A stretch of DNA of 64,000 nucleotides from Pseudaeromonas sharmana (GCF_042649925.1 NZ_JBHSAF010000006.1:186001-250000), one strand, 5' to 3'. Counted from the first letter of the stretch, positions 1 through 7,854 are shown. Numbers and translations: made by a program. The notes: generated by a model from the letters alone, not told the origin.

Positions 1-400
1 TATGACTCGGTGCACCAATCACAAAGGTATGGCGGATCGCCAGGGTCCCATCGCCATGGTAACTCAGTCGATCCACAAACTGTTCTGACTGGGCCGGCAC
101 CACGATCGGTGCCGACAGATCATGCTGGCTCTCGACCCCAACACGGGTACTCAGTTGCAGACTCACCGTCACAGGCCCGTGCAGCTCGTTGATGATGAAT
201 AAATTACCACTTGGGGTATAGCGCAGACGCACCTTGTCCGGATCCGGGTCCAGATACTCCAGCTCTTCCGGATTAAAAGGAGCGGCCAGATCGCGATCAT
301 CGGTATAACTGACGACGCCATCGGCATTGACGTACTTGAAGACACCCGCGTGGAGCGGGCAGGCTAACCAGCACAGCAGCAGGAGCCCGCCGCCCCTCAC
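1..400 (-). CDS. Secreted M23-type peptidase with N-terminal DUF4124-like segment (5' part only)
   Basis: The reverse strand opens with GTG at 400, overlapping the rimI stop by 4 bp (GTGA), and reads without a stop to the window edge, about 133 codons. It begins with a signal peptide (leucine-rich core, likely cut after LHA), then a DUF4124-like stretch (VFKYVNADGVVSYTD). A beta-rich segment with NELHGPVTVSL follows, as in gammaproteobacterial M23 (LytM) proteins. The catalytic M23 domain would lie outside the window, so the peptidase assignment is inference from the N-terminal architecture. The product is probably periplasmic and acts on cell wall. Co-transcription with holD-rimI is suggested by the overlaps. 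Confidence 0.65.
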   Translation of the reverse strand, partial: MRGGGLLLLCWLACPLHAGVFKYVNADGVVSYTDDRDLAAPFNPEELEYLDPDPDKVRLRYTPSGNLFIINELHGPVTVSLQLSTRVGVESQHDLSAPIVVPAQSEQFVDRLSYHGDGTLAIRHTFVIGAPSH

Positions 401-852
401 GCTAGCGCCTCCGATTGACGCTGCATGACCAGCGCATCCTCAACACCGTCTTCATGGCGGTAATACGCCTTGCGACACCCCGCAATCTGGTAACCGTAAC
501 GCTGGTATAACGCGATGGCCGCCGCATTGGATCGGCGCACCTCCAGCCACCAGCAGGCGCAGCCCCGAGCGGCACTGCGATGCAAATAATCCTCCAGCAG
601 TCGGGCACCATAACCCAAGCGCCGCACGCCCGGCGCTACACAGATATTGTGCAGTGTCGACTCATCGAGCAGCCAATCGGCGATATAGAACCCAAGCAGT
701 TGCTCCCCCTGCCAGATGCCGACGGTCAGGTATCGCTCGCCAAAGCTTTGCGCCAGCAGGTTGGCACTCCACGGTGCGATATGGGCGGCTTGTTCAATCG
801 GCAGCATCAGCGACAACTGATCCGGGCACAGCGGGCGACATTCAGGCACCAT
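397..852 (-). CDS. rimI: Ribosomal protein bS18-alanine N-acetyltransferase RimI
   Basis: GNAT-family acetyltransferase that transfers acetyl from acetyl-CoA to the N-terminal alanine of ribosomal protein S18. From ATG 852 it is 151 residues, close to the usual 148-150. The acetyl-CoA loop is visible as VRRLGYGARLLEDYL, and the C-terminal part has the typical NAAAIALYQRYGY motif. A longer start at 873 exists, but ATG 852 has a G-rich Shine-Dalgarno stretch just upstream and starts inside the last codons of holD, an 11-bp overlap. The holD-rimI pairing is the same as in Escherichia coli. Confidence 0.93.
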   Translation of the reverse strand: MVPECRPLCPDQLSLMLPIEQAAHIAPWSANLLAQSFGERYLTVGIWQGEQLLGFYIADWLLDESTLHNICVAPGVRRLGYGARLLEDYLHRSAARGCACWWLEVRRSNAAAIALYQRYGYQIAGCRKAYYRHEDGVEDALVMQRQSEALA

Positions 853-1234
853 TCTGCCCCCATCCCAGTGCACAGAGTGCGCGCCAGACCGCTCGTTTTC
901 CGGCGTAACCCGGCAGAATCGCTAGCTCGACCGGCACTGGCCCGCCGCTCTCCATCTGCAACAATGCATCCGCAGGCTGACACGCGGCGACATCCAGCTC
1001 GGCGCAGCGCACACCCTGACGCTGCAGCCAGAGCACCAAGGCGGGAAACCAGGCAGGCGCCGCGCCCTGCAGCCAGAGCGTCGGCGTGATCGTGTCACTT
1101 GCTGTCGGCGCTGTCTTCGCGCAGCTATCCGGCGCAACAACCACAGAGGGCTGGAGCTGCAAGCATTCGGGACGGCGCAACTGCCATAGCGTCAAGCCCA
1201 TGGCCAACACCCCCTGTTCCTGTCTCGTCAGCAT
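842..1234 (-). CDS. holD: DNA polymerase III psi subunit HolD
   Basis: Psi subunit of the replicative clamp loader, which links chi (HolC) to the tau/gamma complex and helps chi bind SSB. The protein is 130 residues; the N-terminus carries the psi signature MGLTLWQLRRPECLQ, which corresponds to the region of psi that contacts gamma/tau. The C-terminal half matches the family weakly, as is normal for this fast-evolving protein. It is the first gene of a minus-strand run holD-rimI-M23 peptidase with overlapping ends, so the three are probably translated from one message. ATG at 1234 is the only sensible start. Confidence 0.85.
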   Translation of the reverse strand: MLTRQEQGVLAMGLTLWQLRRPECLQLQPSVVVAPDSCAKTAPTASDTITPTLWLQGAAPAWFPALVLWLQRQGVRCAELDVAACQPADALLQMESGGPVPVELAILPGYAGKRAVWRALCALGWGQNGA

Positions 1235-1372
1235 TCCAGATTCTCCTTTGTAATCGCGATGTTATCGCCTCGCTACTCACCCTGGCGCCGGCGTAACATT
1301 TTCCTGTCCCGACGACAATTGACCACCCTGTGACATCATTTTTTGTCATCCAAGGCACAACTAACCCTTGCG

Positions 1373-1392
1373 TTTGTGAGACTAATCACAAC
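1373..1392. promoter_or_regulatory. CRP-like palindrome upstream of ravA
   Basis: TGTGA at 1375-1379 and TCACA at 1386-1390 are separated by exactly six bases, matching both half-sites of the CRP consensus. The site is about 90 bp upstream of the ravA start, in the holD-ravA divergent gap. Binding by CRP is inference from the motif. Confidence 0.5.
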
Positions 1393-1480
1393 AATTAGCG
1401 ATAGGTGACGCCGCGATGTGATCCCGATCGCCGGCCGTGATTCGAGCGCCAGACATTTCCTTTTTTACCAGCAGGTCGGC

Positions 1481-3112
1481 ATGGATAACAAAGCACTGCA
1501 GGATCGCATCGGCAAACTGATCGATGCCCTCGCCCAAGGGTTGTACGAGCGCAAGGATACCATGCGCCTGTGCCTTCTGGCCGCCTTATGCGGCGAGAGT
1601 GTCTTCATGCTGGGCCCACCCGGCATCGCCAAGAGCCTGTTGGCACGACGGTTGATCTGCGCATTCAGCGACAGTCGTGCGTTTGAATATCTGATGACCC
1701 GTTTTTCGACCCCGGAAGAAGTCTTCGGTCCGCTGTCGATTCAGGCACTCAAAGATGAAGGCCGCTACCTCCGCCTCACCGAGGGGTATCTCCCCGATGC
1801 CGAAGTGGTTTTCCTGGATGAAATTTGGAAGGCCGGACCGGCGATTCTCAATACCTTGCTGACCGTGATCAACGAGCGGCGCTTCCGCAATGGTGAAAAG
1901 GAGATCCGCGTTCCGATGCGGCTGCTGGTCACCGCCTCTAACGAATTACCCGAAGAGCAAAGCGGCCTAGAGGCGCTCTATGATCGCATGCTCATTCGTC
2001 TGTGGTTAGACCGCATACAGGACAAGCAGAATTTCCGTGCCATGCTGACCAGTCGTCAGGATCCGGCTCAGGATCCGGTACCGGCTACCCTGAAAATCGA
2101 CGACAACGACTACCTGGCCTGGCAGCAGGGGCTGACCCAGGTCAGCCTCAGCGATAACCTGTTTGAACAGCTGTTTCTGTTGCGTGAACGCCTGGCCGAG
2201 CTGAATGCTCAATCCGATGATACCCACCGGCAATCCCTGTACGTCTCGGACCGACGCTGGAAAAAAGCCCTGCGCCTGTTACAGGCCAGCGCCTTCTTCA
2301 ACGGCCGCCATCACATAGTGCCGCTGGATCTGCTGTTGCTAAAAGACTGTCTGTGGCATGACCTGCATGCCCGTGAGCAGATCCGGCAGCAGCTGGCTGA
2401 TTTTGCCAAGCGCCAGGCCTATGCACAGGATCGCCTGCAGTTCGCGCTACAACAGCAGCAGCAGGAGCTGATGCAGTTGCAGGAGGCGATGGTGCAGGAG
2501 TTGGGCTGTCAGCTGGAGTCCGTGCAGAACCCGCTGTTAAAACGCACCACCTGGCAACTGGATTTCAAAGCCAATGGCATGGACCCTCGCCAGCCGCACT
2601 ATCGCCTGCTGTTTCTGGCGCCATGTCAGTTGGACCCGCAGCAACCGGAGCGACTGACTCGCTATGCGGCCCTGAGCCGTCGTGACCTGCTGCAGTGGCT
2701 GCGCAAAGGAGGCCGGGTCCCCGTTCGTCTGCACCAAGATACCTCGAGCATCGAATTGTTACTCGATGTCGATAGCCGCCAGCAACTGATGGTTCGCGAC
2801 ACCGCCAACCGTCCGGTGCCGGTGGCGTTCGCGCGCCCTGGCGGGGTACCGGAATGGCTGCGACAGCGCTGGTTGGCAGCGATAGAAGAGCGTGAAGAAG
2901 CCCTGGTGGAGCTGCGCCGCGATATCACCACGCAACGACAGTTGTTTACCAGTCATTGTCCACACCTGTTTCTCGCCGCGGACTGGCTGGTGATGATTGA
3001 AGAGAGCCTGTTGCAGCTGGTCCAAAAAGACGATGCTCTGGTCGCCATGCTGGCTGAAGCCCGTGAGGCCCTCGACAACTTGTTGCAGTACGCGGGGGGC
3101 GGCCCGAGATGA
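1481..3112 (+). CDS. ravA: MoxR-family AAA+ ATPase RavA
   Basis: Hexameric MoxR AAA+ ATPase that works with ViaA; in E. coli it binds the inducible lysine decarboxylase and affects respiratory complexes and aminoglycoside uptake. The Walker A motif GPPGIAKS is at residues 45-52, followed by the strongly conserved RavA blocks FSTPEEVFGPLSIQ and VFLDEIWKAGPAILNTLL (Walker B). The C-terminal part is the long RavA-specific extension with the discontinuous LARA region. ATG 1481 gives 543 residues; a GTG at 1418 would add 21 unconserved residues. The ravA stop overlaps the viaA start by 4 bp (ATGA), so the pair is translationally coupled. Confidence 0.95.
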   Translation: MDNKALQDRIGKLIDALAQGLYERKDTMRLCLLAALCGESVFMLGPPGIAKSLLARRLICAFSDSRAFEYLMTRFSTPEEVFGPLSIQALKDEGRYLRLTEGYLPDAEVVFLDEIWKAGPAILNTLLTVINERRFRNGEKEIRVPMRLLVTASNELPEEQSGLEALYDRMLIRLWLDRIQDKQNFRAMLTSRQDPAQDPVPATLKIDDNDYLAWQQGLTQVSLSDNLFEQLFLLRERLAELNAQSDDTHRQSLYVSDRRWKKALRLLQASAFFNGRHHIVPLDLLLLKDCLWHDLHAREQIRQQLADFAKRQAYAQDRLQFALQQQQQELMQLQEAMVQELGCQLESVQNPLLKRTTWQLDFKANGMDPRQPHYRLLFLAPCQLDPQQPERLTRYAALSRRDLLQWLRKGGRVPVRLHQDTSSIELLLDVDSRQQLMVRDTANRPVPVAFARPGGVPEWLRQRWLAAIEEREEALVELRRDITTQRQLFTSHCPHLFLAADWLVMIEESLLQLVQKDDALVAMLAEAREALDNLLQYAGGGPR

Positions 3113-4548
3113 TCGATCTGCATACGCTATCGACCCTGTTGTCATTCAATGATGCCGAACTGATCAAGGACATGGTCAGTGGCTTGATGGGGTCTCCCCA
3201 GGTCGTCAGTTTTCTCAAGGCGCGTCCACGTTTTGAGCAACAGATCCGCGATCAACTTGGCCGCTGGAGCCGTGGAGTCAGCAGCCAGGTATGGCACCAA
3301 CCGGTCCCCGCAGAACTGGAACAGGAGTTTCGGCTCTATCAGGAAACACAACTGCTCGCGGCCGAACAGTTTCAGACACATGAGCCCCGCCTGATTGCCC
3401 AATTGGCACGCAGCCCCTTTCTGGAACAAGCGACCAGCCTGCTCGGCAACCTCAAGGAGTCCAATCCTCATCTCCGCAAGCAGCTGTTCCTTACGCGCTG
3501 GCGCGACGATATAGTCAATCGCCTGGTCGCCCTTGAACTGGCTCTCGCCGATCAGGAACGAGAACGCATGCTGCGGGAGCTGGAAGAGCGAGTGGATATC
3601 GCCAGTACCGTCGAAGAGACGCTACAGCCAGATAACCCGGGAAAACTCTGGGATCTGAGCGCCGCCAAACTGTTGCAGGGTGATACCCAGCGATTACGGC
3701 ATTATGCCCAGTTTTTGGCCCGCAACCCTGAACTGCGCAATATTGCAGCAGAGCTAGGACGCGCGGCAGCGGATGAACAGCGCAATCGGCAACGGTTGAG
3801 CAATGTCGAAAACCGGGTGATGCAATACGAGCAACAGGATGCCATCCCGGATGATCTGGTCGGTGTGCACCAGAGCAACGAGTTGCAGCATCTGCTGCCC
3901 TCGCAGACGATGCTGTTAAGCAGCCCGGAATTGGAAACCCTGTTCTACCAGCAAATGGCGGAACGACGCCTGCTGAATTATCACTTCATGGGTCAGAGTC
4001 GGGCGCCGAAAGTCATGCTCGAACAGCGCTATACCAGCGGCGACGAACTTAAACCCAAAGGGCCCTTCATCGTCTGCATCGATACATCCGGTTCGATGAG
4101 CGGTTACCCGGAACAAGCGGCCAAAGCTTTTTGTCTTGCCTTGCTGCAAATTGCCATCAGCGAGGATCGGCCCTGCATCATTCAGCTGTTTTCAACGGAC
4201 GTCATCAGTTACGAATTGACCGGCAAGCAGGGACTACAAGAAGCGGTGAATTTTCTCGGCTGCAGCTTTAAAGGCGGTACTGATTTGGCCCCCTGCTTTG
4301 CCACCGTGCTCGAGCAGATGCAACAGCGGGCCTACCAGGATGCCGATGCCATAGTGCTGTCCGACTTCATTGCCCAGCGGCTGCCAACCGAGTTGCGGGA
4401 ACAGGTACGCGACATCAAACGACGTGGCAATCGCTTCAATGCCATCAGCCTCTCTCGGCATGGCAAGCCGGCGCTGATGAAAATTTTCGACGCTGTCTGG
4501 CGCTTCGATACCGGGTTAAAAGGCCGCCTGCTGCGTCGTCTCTCCTGA
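3109..4548 (+). CDS. viaA: VWA-domain protein ViaA, partner of RavA
   Basis: Cytoplasmic von Willebrand factor A domain protein that stimulates RavA ATPase activity. The 479-residue length is typical. The N-terminal two thirds are the helical ViaA region. The VWA domain begins near residue 320 with the metal-ion-dependent adhesion site DTSGSMSG at 325-332, and a GGTDL motif further on completes the metal site. The start lies in the ATGA overlap with ravA. A hairpin with a T-run about 170 bp downstream can end the operon. Confidence 0.94.
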   Translation: MIDLHTLSTLLSFNDAELIKDMVSGLMGSPQVVSFLKARPRFEQQIRDQLGRWSRGVSSQVWHQPVPAELEQEFRLYQETQLLAAEQFQTHEPRLIAQLARSPFLEQATSLLGNLKESNPHLRKQLFLTRWRDDIVNRLVALELALADQERERMLRELEERVDIASTVEETLQPDNPGKLWDLSAAKLLQGDTQRLRHYAQFLARNPELRNIAAELGRAAADEQRNRQRLSNVENRVMQYEQQDAIPDDLVGVHQSNELQHLLPSQTMLLSSPELETLFYQQMAERRLLNYHFMGQSRAPKVMLEQRYTSGDELKPKGPFIVCIDTSGSMSGYPEQAAKAFCLALLQIAISEDRPCIIQLFSTDVISYELTGKQGLQEAVNFLGCSFKGGTDLAPCFATVLEQMQQRAYQDADAIVLSDFIAQRLPTELREQVRDIKRRGNRFNAISLSRHGKPALMKIFDAVWRFDTGLKGRLLRRLS

Positions 4549-4716
4549 CCTGACCTTTACGCTCTGTGTCATGCGCCATGCCAAGGCCAACTCGGGCAAT
4601 GCGGTAGCCAGGAACCATGGCCTGCTGATCGAGCCAAGGGGATGATACCTATGGCGTTGGGCAAATGAGGAAAGATGGGGAAGTGAGGAAAATGACCGCC
4701 GCGCAGAAAGACAAAA

Positions 4717-4739
4717 CCCGCCAGAAGGCGGGTCTTTTT
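4717..4739. terminator. Bidirectional terminator between viaA and tRNA-Trp
   Basis: CCCGCC (4717-4722) pairs with GGCGGG (4727-4732) around an AGAA loop and is followed by TCTTTTT. On the minus strand the same stem is followed by TTTTGTCTTT. It can therefore end both viaA and the convergent tRNA gene. Confidence 0.8.
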
Positions 4740-4744
4740 GAATC

Positions 4745-4821
4745 TGGCAGGGGCGGAGGGATTCGAACCCCCAACCATCGGTTTTGGAGACCGCTGTTCT
4801 ACCAATTGGAACTACGCCCCT
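4745..4821 (-). tRNA. tRNA-Trp (anticodon CCA)
   Basis: The reverse strand folds as a complete 77-nt tRNA with encoded CCA. The acceptor stem is AGGGGCG/CGCCCCT with discriminator G, the D arm is GTTC/GAAC, the anticodon loop is CTCCAAA and the T arm carries TTCGAAT. The anticodon CCA reads UGG, and the sequence is close to bacterial tRNA-Trp. The anticodon stem GCGGT/ACCGA has a G27-A43 mismatch at its base; the other four pairs are normal. Confidence 0.97.
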
Positions 4822-4837
4822 GCATTCAACGAGGCGC

Positions 4838-4865
4838 ATTATACAAACTGATCCCTAAAGGTAAA
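4838..4865 (-). promoter_or_regulatory. Promoter of the tRNA-Trp gene
   Basis: On the minus strand TTTACC (4865-4860) is followed after 16 bp by a perfect TATAAT (4843-4838). The next bases, GCGCC, form a GC-rich discriminator of the kind found at stable RNA promoters under stringent control. Confidence 0.7.
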
Positions 4866-4971
4866 GGCCTTTTTCTGGGTCAGCCGTGCGACTGCGCAAC
4901 AATTAGGCGCCGGTACAGTGACACTCTGCCCTGGGTCACAAAAAACGATCTCCAGCGCGGGATTTAGCGCA

Positions 4972-5000
4972 TTAACATGCCGGGGCGCTTGCTCTATAAT
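4972..5000 (+). promoter_or_regulatory. pyrLBI promoter
   Basis: TTAACA (4972-4977), a 17-bp spacer and TATAAT (4995-5000) form a near-consensus sigma70 promoter. Transcription would start near 5007, about 35 bases before the pyrL start codon. Confidence 0.75.
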
Positions 5001-5040
5001 TCCCGCGTTTGCATACAAGACACGGATGGATAACCAGCCC

Positions 5041-5172
5041 ATGCAGCCAAACGTTTACGCCTCCGCGCCGATCACCAGCCTCTATCGTGTCGCGCGTCAG
5101 CCATGGTCTTGTACTGCCCTTTGGTCGAGCCCCGTTTCCGGGGCTTTTTGTTGTCCACCTTGCCGACGTTAA
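5041..5172 (+). CDS. pyrL: pyrBI operon leader peptide PyrL
   Basis: A 43-codon reading frame lies between the pyr promoter and pyrB and runs through the attenuator hairpin, exactly as in the E. coli leader. Its last residues, SGAFCCPPCRR, resemble the end of E. coli PyrL, and the stop is 13 bases before the pyrB ATG. In the established mechanism, high UTP lets RNA polymerase run ahead so the hairpin forms; low UTP makes it pause, the ribosome catches up translating the leader and blocks the hairpin. The U-tract that causes pausing in E. coli is not obvious here. Confidence 0.8.
   Translation: MQPNVYASAPITSLYRVARQPWSCTALWSSPVSGAFCCPPCRR
5128..5149 (+). terminator. pyrBI attenuator
   Basis: AGCCCCG (5128-5134) pairs with CGGGGCT (5139-5145) around a TTTC loop, followed by a T-run to 5149. 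The hairpin lies inside the pyrL reading frame, 36 bp before pyrB, so a ribosome translating the leader would disrupt it. Confidence 0.88.
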
Positions 5173-5185
5173 GGAATCACAGACG

Positions 5186-6109
5186 ATGGCCAACCCCCTC
5201 TACCAGAAGCACATCATCTCCATTTCCGATCTGACCCGCACCGAGCTGGAGCTGGTGGTGGAAACCGCCAGCCGGTTGAAAGCCGAGCCGCGCCACGATC
5301 TGCTGTGTCACAAACTGATTGCCAGCTGCTTCTTTGAGGCCTCGACCCGAACCCGTCTCTCCTTTGAAACGGCGGTGCAACGCCTCGGTGGTAACGTCAT
5401 CGGTTTTGCCGATGCCGGCAATACCTCACTGGCCAAGAAAGGGGAAACGCTGGCCGATTCGGTTCGCATCATCACCTCCTACACCGATGCCTACGTGATG
5501 CGACATCCGCAGGAGGGGGCCGCCCGTCTGGCTGCCGAGTTCTCACGGGTCCCGGTGATCAACGCTGGAGATGGCTCCAACCAACACCCAACGCAGACGT
5601 TGCTGGATCTGTTCACGCTGTACGAAACCCAGGGCCGTCTGGATAATCTGAATGTCGCTTTCGTCGGCGACCTCAAGTATGGCCGCACCGTCCACTCGCT
5701 GGCTCAGGCACTGAGCCTGTTCAACGCACGTCTGTTCTTCGTGTCGCCCGAGGCCCTGGCGATGCCGGACTACATCTGTGAAGAACTCGAAGAGCGTGGC
5801 ATCGAATTCAGCGTGCATGAGCATCTTGAGGAGATCATCCCGCAGCTGGACATCCTCTACATGACACGGGTACAGAAAGAGCGCTTCGATGAAGCCGAAT
5901 ATCGCCACATCGCAGCCAAGTATGTATTGACGGTCGATACGCTGGCGGATGCGCGTGACAACCTGAAAATACTGCACCCCTTGCCGCGGGTTGACGAAAT
6001 TCACATCGACGTCGACACCACCCCCTATGCCTATTATTTCGAGCAGGCCGAAAATGGCGTCTACGCCCGCCAGGCTCTGCTGGCCCTCGTGCTGAACGAA
6101 ACCGTCTAA
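5186..6109 (+). CDS. pyrB: Aspartate carbamoyltransferase catalytic subunit
   Basis: Catalyses carbamoyl phosphate + L-aspartate to N-carbamoyl-L-aspartate, the committed step of pyrimidine synthesis; catalytic trimers join PyrI dimers in the allosteric holoenzyme. The carbamoyl-phosphate loop STRTR is at residues 53-57, followed by HPTQTLLDLFT and HPLPRVDEI near the C-terminus. From ATG 5186, preceded by AAGGAA, it is 307 residues against 311 in E. coli; longer in-frame starts would run into pyrL. pyrI follows after 10 bp. Expression should be set by the UTP-sensitive attenuator just upstream. Confidence 0.97.
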   Translation: MANPLYQKHIISISDLTRTELELVVETASRLKAEPRHDLLCHKLIASCFFEASTRTRLSFETAVQRLGGNVIGFADAGNTSLAKKGETLADSVRIITSYTDAYVMRHPQEGAARLAAEFSRVPVINAGDGSNQHPTQTLLDLFTLYETQGRLDNLNVAFVGDLKYGRTVHSLAQALSLFNARLFFVSPEALAMPDYICEELEERGIEFSVHEHLEEIIPQLDILYMTRVQKERFDEAEYRHIAAKYVLTVDTLADARDNLKILHPLPRVDEIHIDVDTTPYAYYFEQAENGVYARQALLALVLNETV

Positions 6110-6119
6110 GGAGCACTGT

Positions 6120-6584
6120 ATGTCCGAGAAAAAACAACTGCAGGTCGAAGCCATCTGTAACGGCTCCGTCATCGACCATATCCCGGCGGGCCAGGGCATC
6201 AAGATCCTCAAGCTGTTCCACTTGCTGGATACCCGAGAACGCATCACCGTCGGCCTGAATCTGCCATCCGCGGCCCTGGGTGCCAAAGACCTGATCAAGG
6301 TCGAAAACACCTCGTTGACCGGAGAGCAGGCAAATCAACTGGCGTTATTTGCGCCGCAGGCGACGGTGAACATCATCGAAGATTTCAAGGTCGTGAAGAA
6401 ACATCAGCTGCAACTGCCTGAACAGATCAGTGGTGTCTTTGCCTGCCCGAACTCCAACTGCATCAGCCATAGCGAACCGGTGGCCAGCTGTTTCTCGGTC
6501 CGGGAAGTGAAGGGCGCAGTGCGGATGAAATGCAAATACTGCGAGAAATCCTTCACCAAAGAGATTGTCAGCGCACATTTCTGA
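6120..6584 (+). CDS. pyrI: Aspartate carbamoyltransferase regulatory subunit
   Basis: Regulatory chain that binds CTP, UTP or ATP and confers allosteric control on PyrB. The protein is 154 residues. The C-terminal zinc site that contacts the catalytic chain is intact, with cysteines at 109, 114, 138 and 141 (CPNSNC and KCKYC), the same numbering as in E. coli. The N-terminal nucleotide-binding domain starts with VEAICNGSVIDHIPAGQG. A good AAGGAG site precedes the ATG. Last gene of the pyr operon. Confidence 0.97.
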   Translation: MSEKKQLQVEAICNGSVIDHIPAGQGIKILKLFHLLDTRERITVGLNLPSAALGAKDLIKVENTSLTGEQANQLALFAPQATVNIIEDFKVVKKHQLQLPEQISGVFACPNSNCISHSEPVASCFSVREVKGAVRMKCKYCEKSFTKEIVSAHF

Positions 6585-6594
6585 ATAAAAACAA

Positions 6595-6617
6595 CGGGAC
6601 GGCATGTGCCGTTCCCG
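6595..6617 (+). terminator. Possible terminator after pyrI
   Basis: CGGGACGGCA and TGCCGTTCCCG can pair with one bulged T around a two-base loop. No T-run follows, so this may be a rho-assisted end or only an RNA hairpin. Confidence 0.35.
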
Positions 6618-6701
6618 TCTCCCGCCTCCTGCCAATAAATCTTTATCTATACTCAGACCATCTCATGTGATTCGGTAAATAACCATTCGAGGTGGTGCCT
6701 T

Positions 6702-7343
6702 ATGATTGTTCTGGTCGGCGGCGAAAAAGGCGGCAGCGGCAAAAGCTGTCTGGCGCAAAATCTGGCGGTCTACTTCCGTCGGCACTACCAAGGCGAAGTG
6801 CTGCTGGTGGACTGCGACCCGCAACGAACCACCTCAGACTGGATCCAGGAGCGCAAGGACAACACGGATCTGCCGTCCATCAATTGTGTCCAGCTCTACG
6901 GCAACATCCGCGAAGATTTGCTGAGTCTGAAGAGTCGCTACGATTTTGTGGTTGTCGATTGCGGAGGGCAGGATAACCGGGCCCTGCGCTCTACCATGTC
7001 GGTCGCCTCCCATGCCCTGATCCCTCTGCGTCCGAAACGGCGGGACCTGAAAACCCTGCCGCACATGGAAGACATCATCACCACCTGTAAAATGGTCAAC
7101 CCGTCACTGAGTGCCGCCGTCGTGATGACCCAGTGCCCGTCCCTACCCAACCAAGCGCGACGCATTCTTGAAGCCAAGGAGGTGTGCAGCTCTTTTTGTG
7201 TGCACGTACTGGATGCCATCATCTACAGCCGTAATGTCTACGACGACAGCGAAGAGCGCGGATTATCGGTCATGGAGATCGAACCGGATGGAAAAGCGGC
7301 CGAGGAGATCAAGGCCATCGCCAAAGAGTTTCTTAATCTGTAG
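6702..7343 (+). CDS. Orphan ParA/ParF-type partition ATPase
   Basis: A 213-residue deviant Walker ATPase of the ParA/MinD superfamily, small and without an N-terminal DNA-binding domain, as in plasmid ParF or ParC proteins. The deviant Walker A motif EKGGSGKS is at residues 8-15 with the signature lysine at 9. DCDPQ (Walker A' region) and FVVVDCGGQD (Walker B) follow. Such proteins form ATP-dependent assemblies on the nucleoid and position a partner-bound cargo, either DNA or a protein cluster. Here it sits after pyrI with no replication gene, and is followed after 8 bp by a putative partner. What it positions is not known from the sequence. Confidence 0.85.
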   Translation: MIVLVGGEKGGSGKSCLAQNLAVYFRRHYQGEVLLVDCDPQRTTSDWIQERKDNTDLPSINCVQLYGNIREDLLSLKSRYDFVVVDCGGQDNRALRSTMSVASHALIPLRPKRRDLKTLPHMEDIITTCKMVNPSLSAAVVMTQCPSLPNQARRILEAKEVCSSFCVHVLDAIIYSRNVYDDSEERGLSVMEIEPDGKAAEEIKAIAKEFLNL

Positions 7344-7351
7344 GACGTGTT

Positions 7352-7768
7352 ATGGGCCTGTCAGACCTGAAAAAAAAGAGCGAATCACCGCCCCCGGAGA
7401 AAGATAGCGAGGACGTGAAGGCCAAGACGGCCATCACCCTCGATGAATTTATCAATGACGCTGAGCTGTACGCGCTCGGCCACTCGCGCAAAATTACGAT
7501 TCCTCGCCCCAAGGCGCAAATTCCGCTGGCCCCCGAACCAGAAGATCTCAGCGAGGAAGCTCTGGCATTACGCGCCGTATTCAAGAAGGCCACCTACTCG
7601 ATGAGCCTCGAATGCATCGAGAACCTCAAGCAGATCGCCGAAAACGATGGCATGAACCGCTCTCAGCTGCTGCGTTTGTTTACCCACTATTTTTACCAGC
7701 TCCCCCCGGAGGAGCGGGATCTGATCTACGAGCGGTTCAGTCATCTGTTCGATAACAACAAAAAATAA
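7352..7768 (+). CDS. Ribbon-helix-helix-like partner of the ParA ATPase
   Basis: A 138-residue protein with a charged, disordered N-terminus, a conserved-looking middle segment (ITLDEFINDAELYALG, SRKITIPRPK) and a C-terminal region KATYSMSLECIENLKQIAE plus DGMNRSQLLRLF that fits a beta-helix-helix (ribbon-helix-helix, CopG-like) fold. RHH proteins commonly act as the DNA-binding adaptor of small ParA ATPases. The gene starts 8 bp after the ATPase gene and ends just before a strong terminator, so the two form a compact operon. The fold and partner role are inference; no parS-like repeat array is visible nearby. Confidence 0.7.
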   Translation: MGLSDLKKKSESPPPEKDSEDVKAKTAITLDEFINDAELYALGHSRKITIPRPKAQIPLAPEPEDLSEEALALRAVFKKATYSMSLECIENLKQIAENDGMNRSQLLRLFTHYFYQLPPEERDLIYERFSHLFDNNKK

Positions 7769-7778
7769 TCTGTTACCG

Positions 7779-7806
7779 GCACCGCTCCCTCCGAGCGGTG
7801 CTTTTT
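7779..7806 (+). terminator. Terminator of the ParA cassette
   Basis: GCACCGCT (7779-7786) pairs with AGCGGTGC (7794-7801), followed by TTTTT. Confidence 0.85.
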
Positions 7807-7854
7807 GTTACCATCCCGCCCCATTCCAACACTTGATAGCTCGTGAGCACACGC

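Noticed and set aside
580..1089. A plus-strand 169-codon frame across rimI and holD
   Set aside because: It is antisense to two well-supported genes and is rich in Arg, Ala and Pro, typical of a shadow frame in GC-rich DNA.
4549..4716. A small gene between viaA and the tRNA
   Set aside because: The only frames are short, lack ribosome-binding sites or run antisense through the tRNA.
6640..7806. ParA cassette as part of an integrated plasmid or prophage
   Set aside because: No integrase, replication gene, attachment repeat or change in base composition flanks it.
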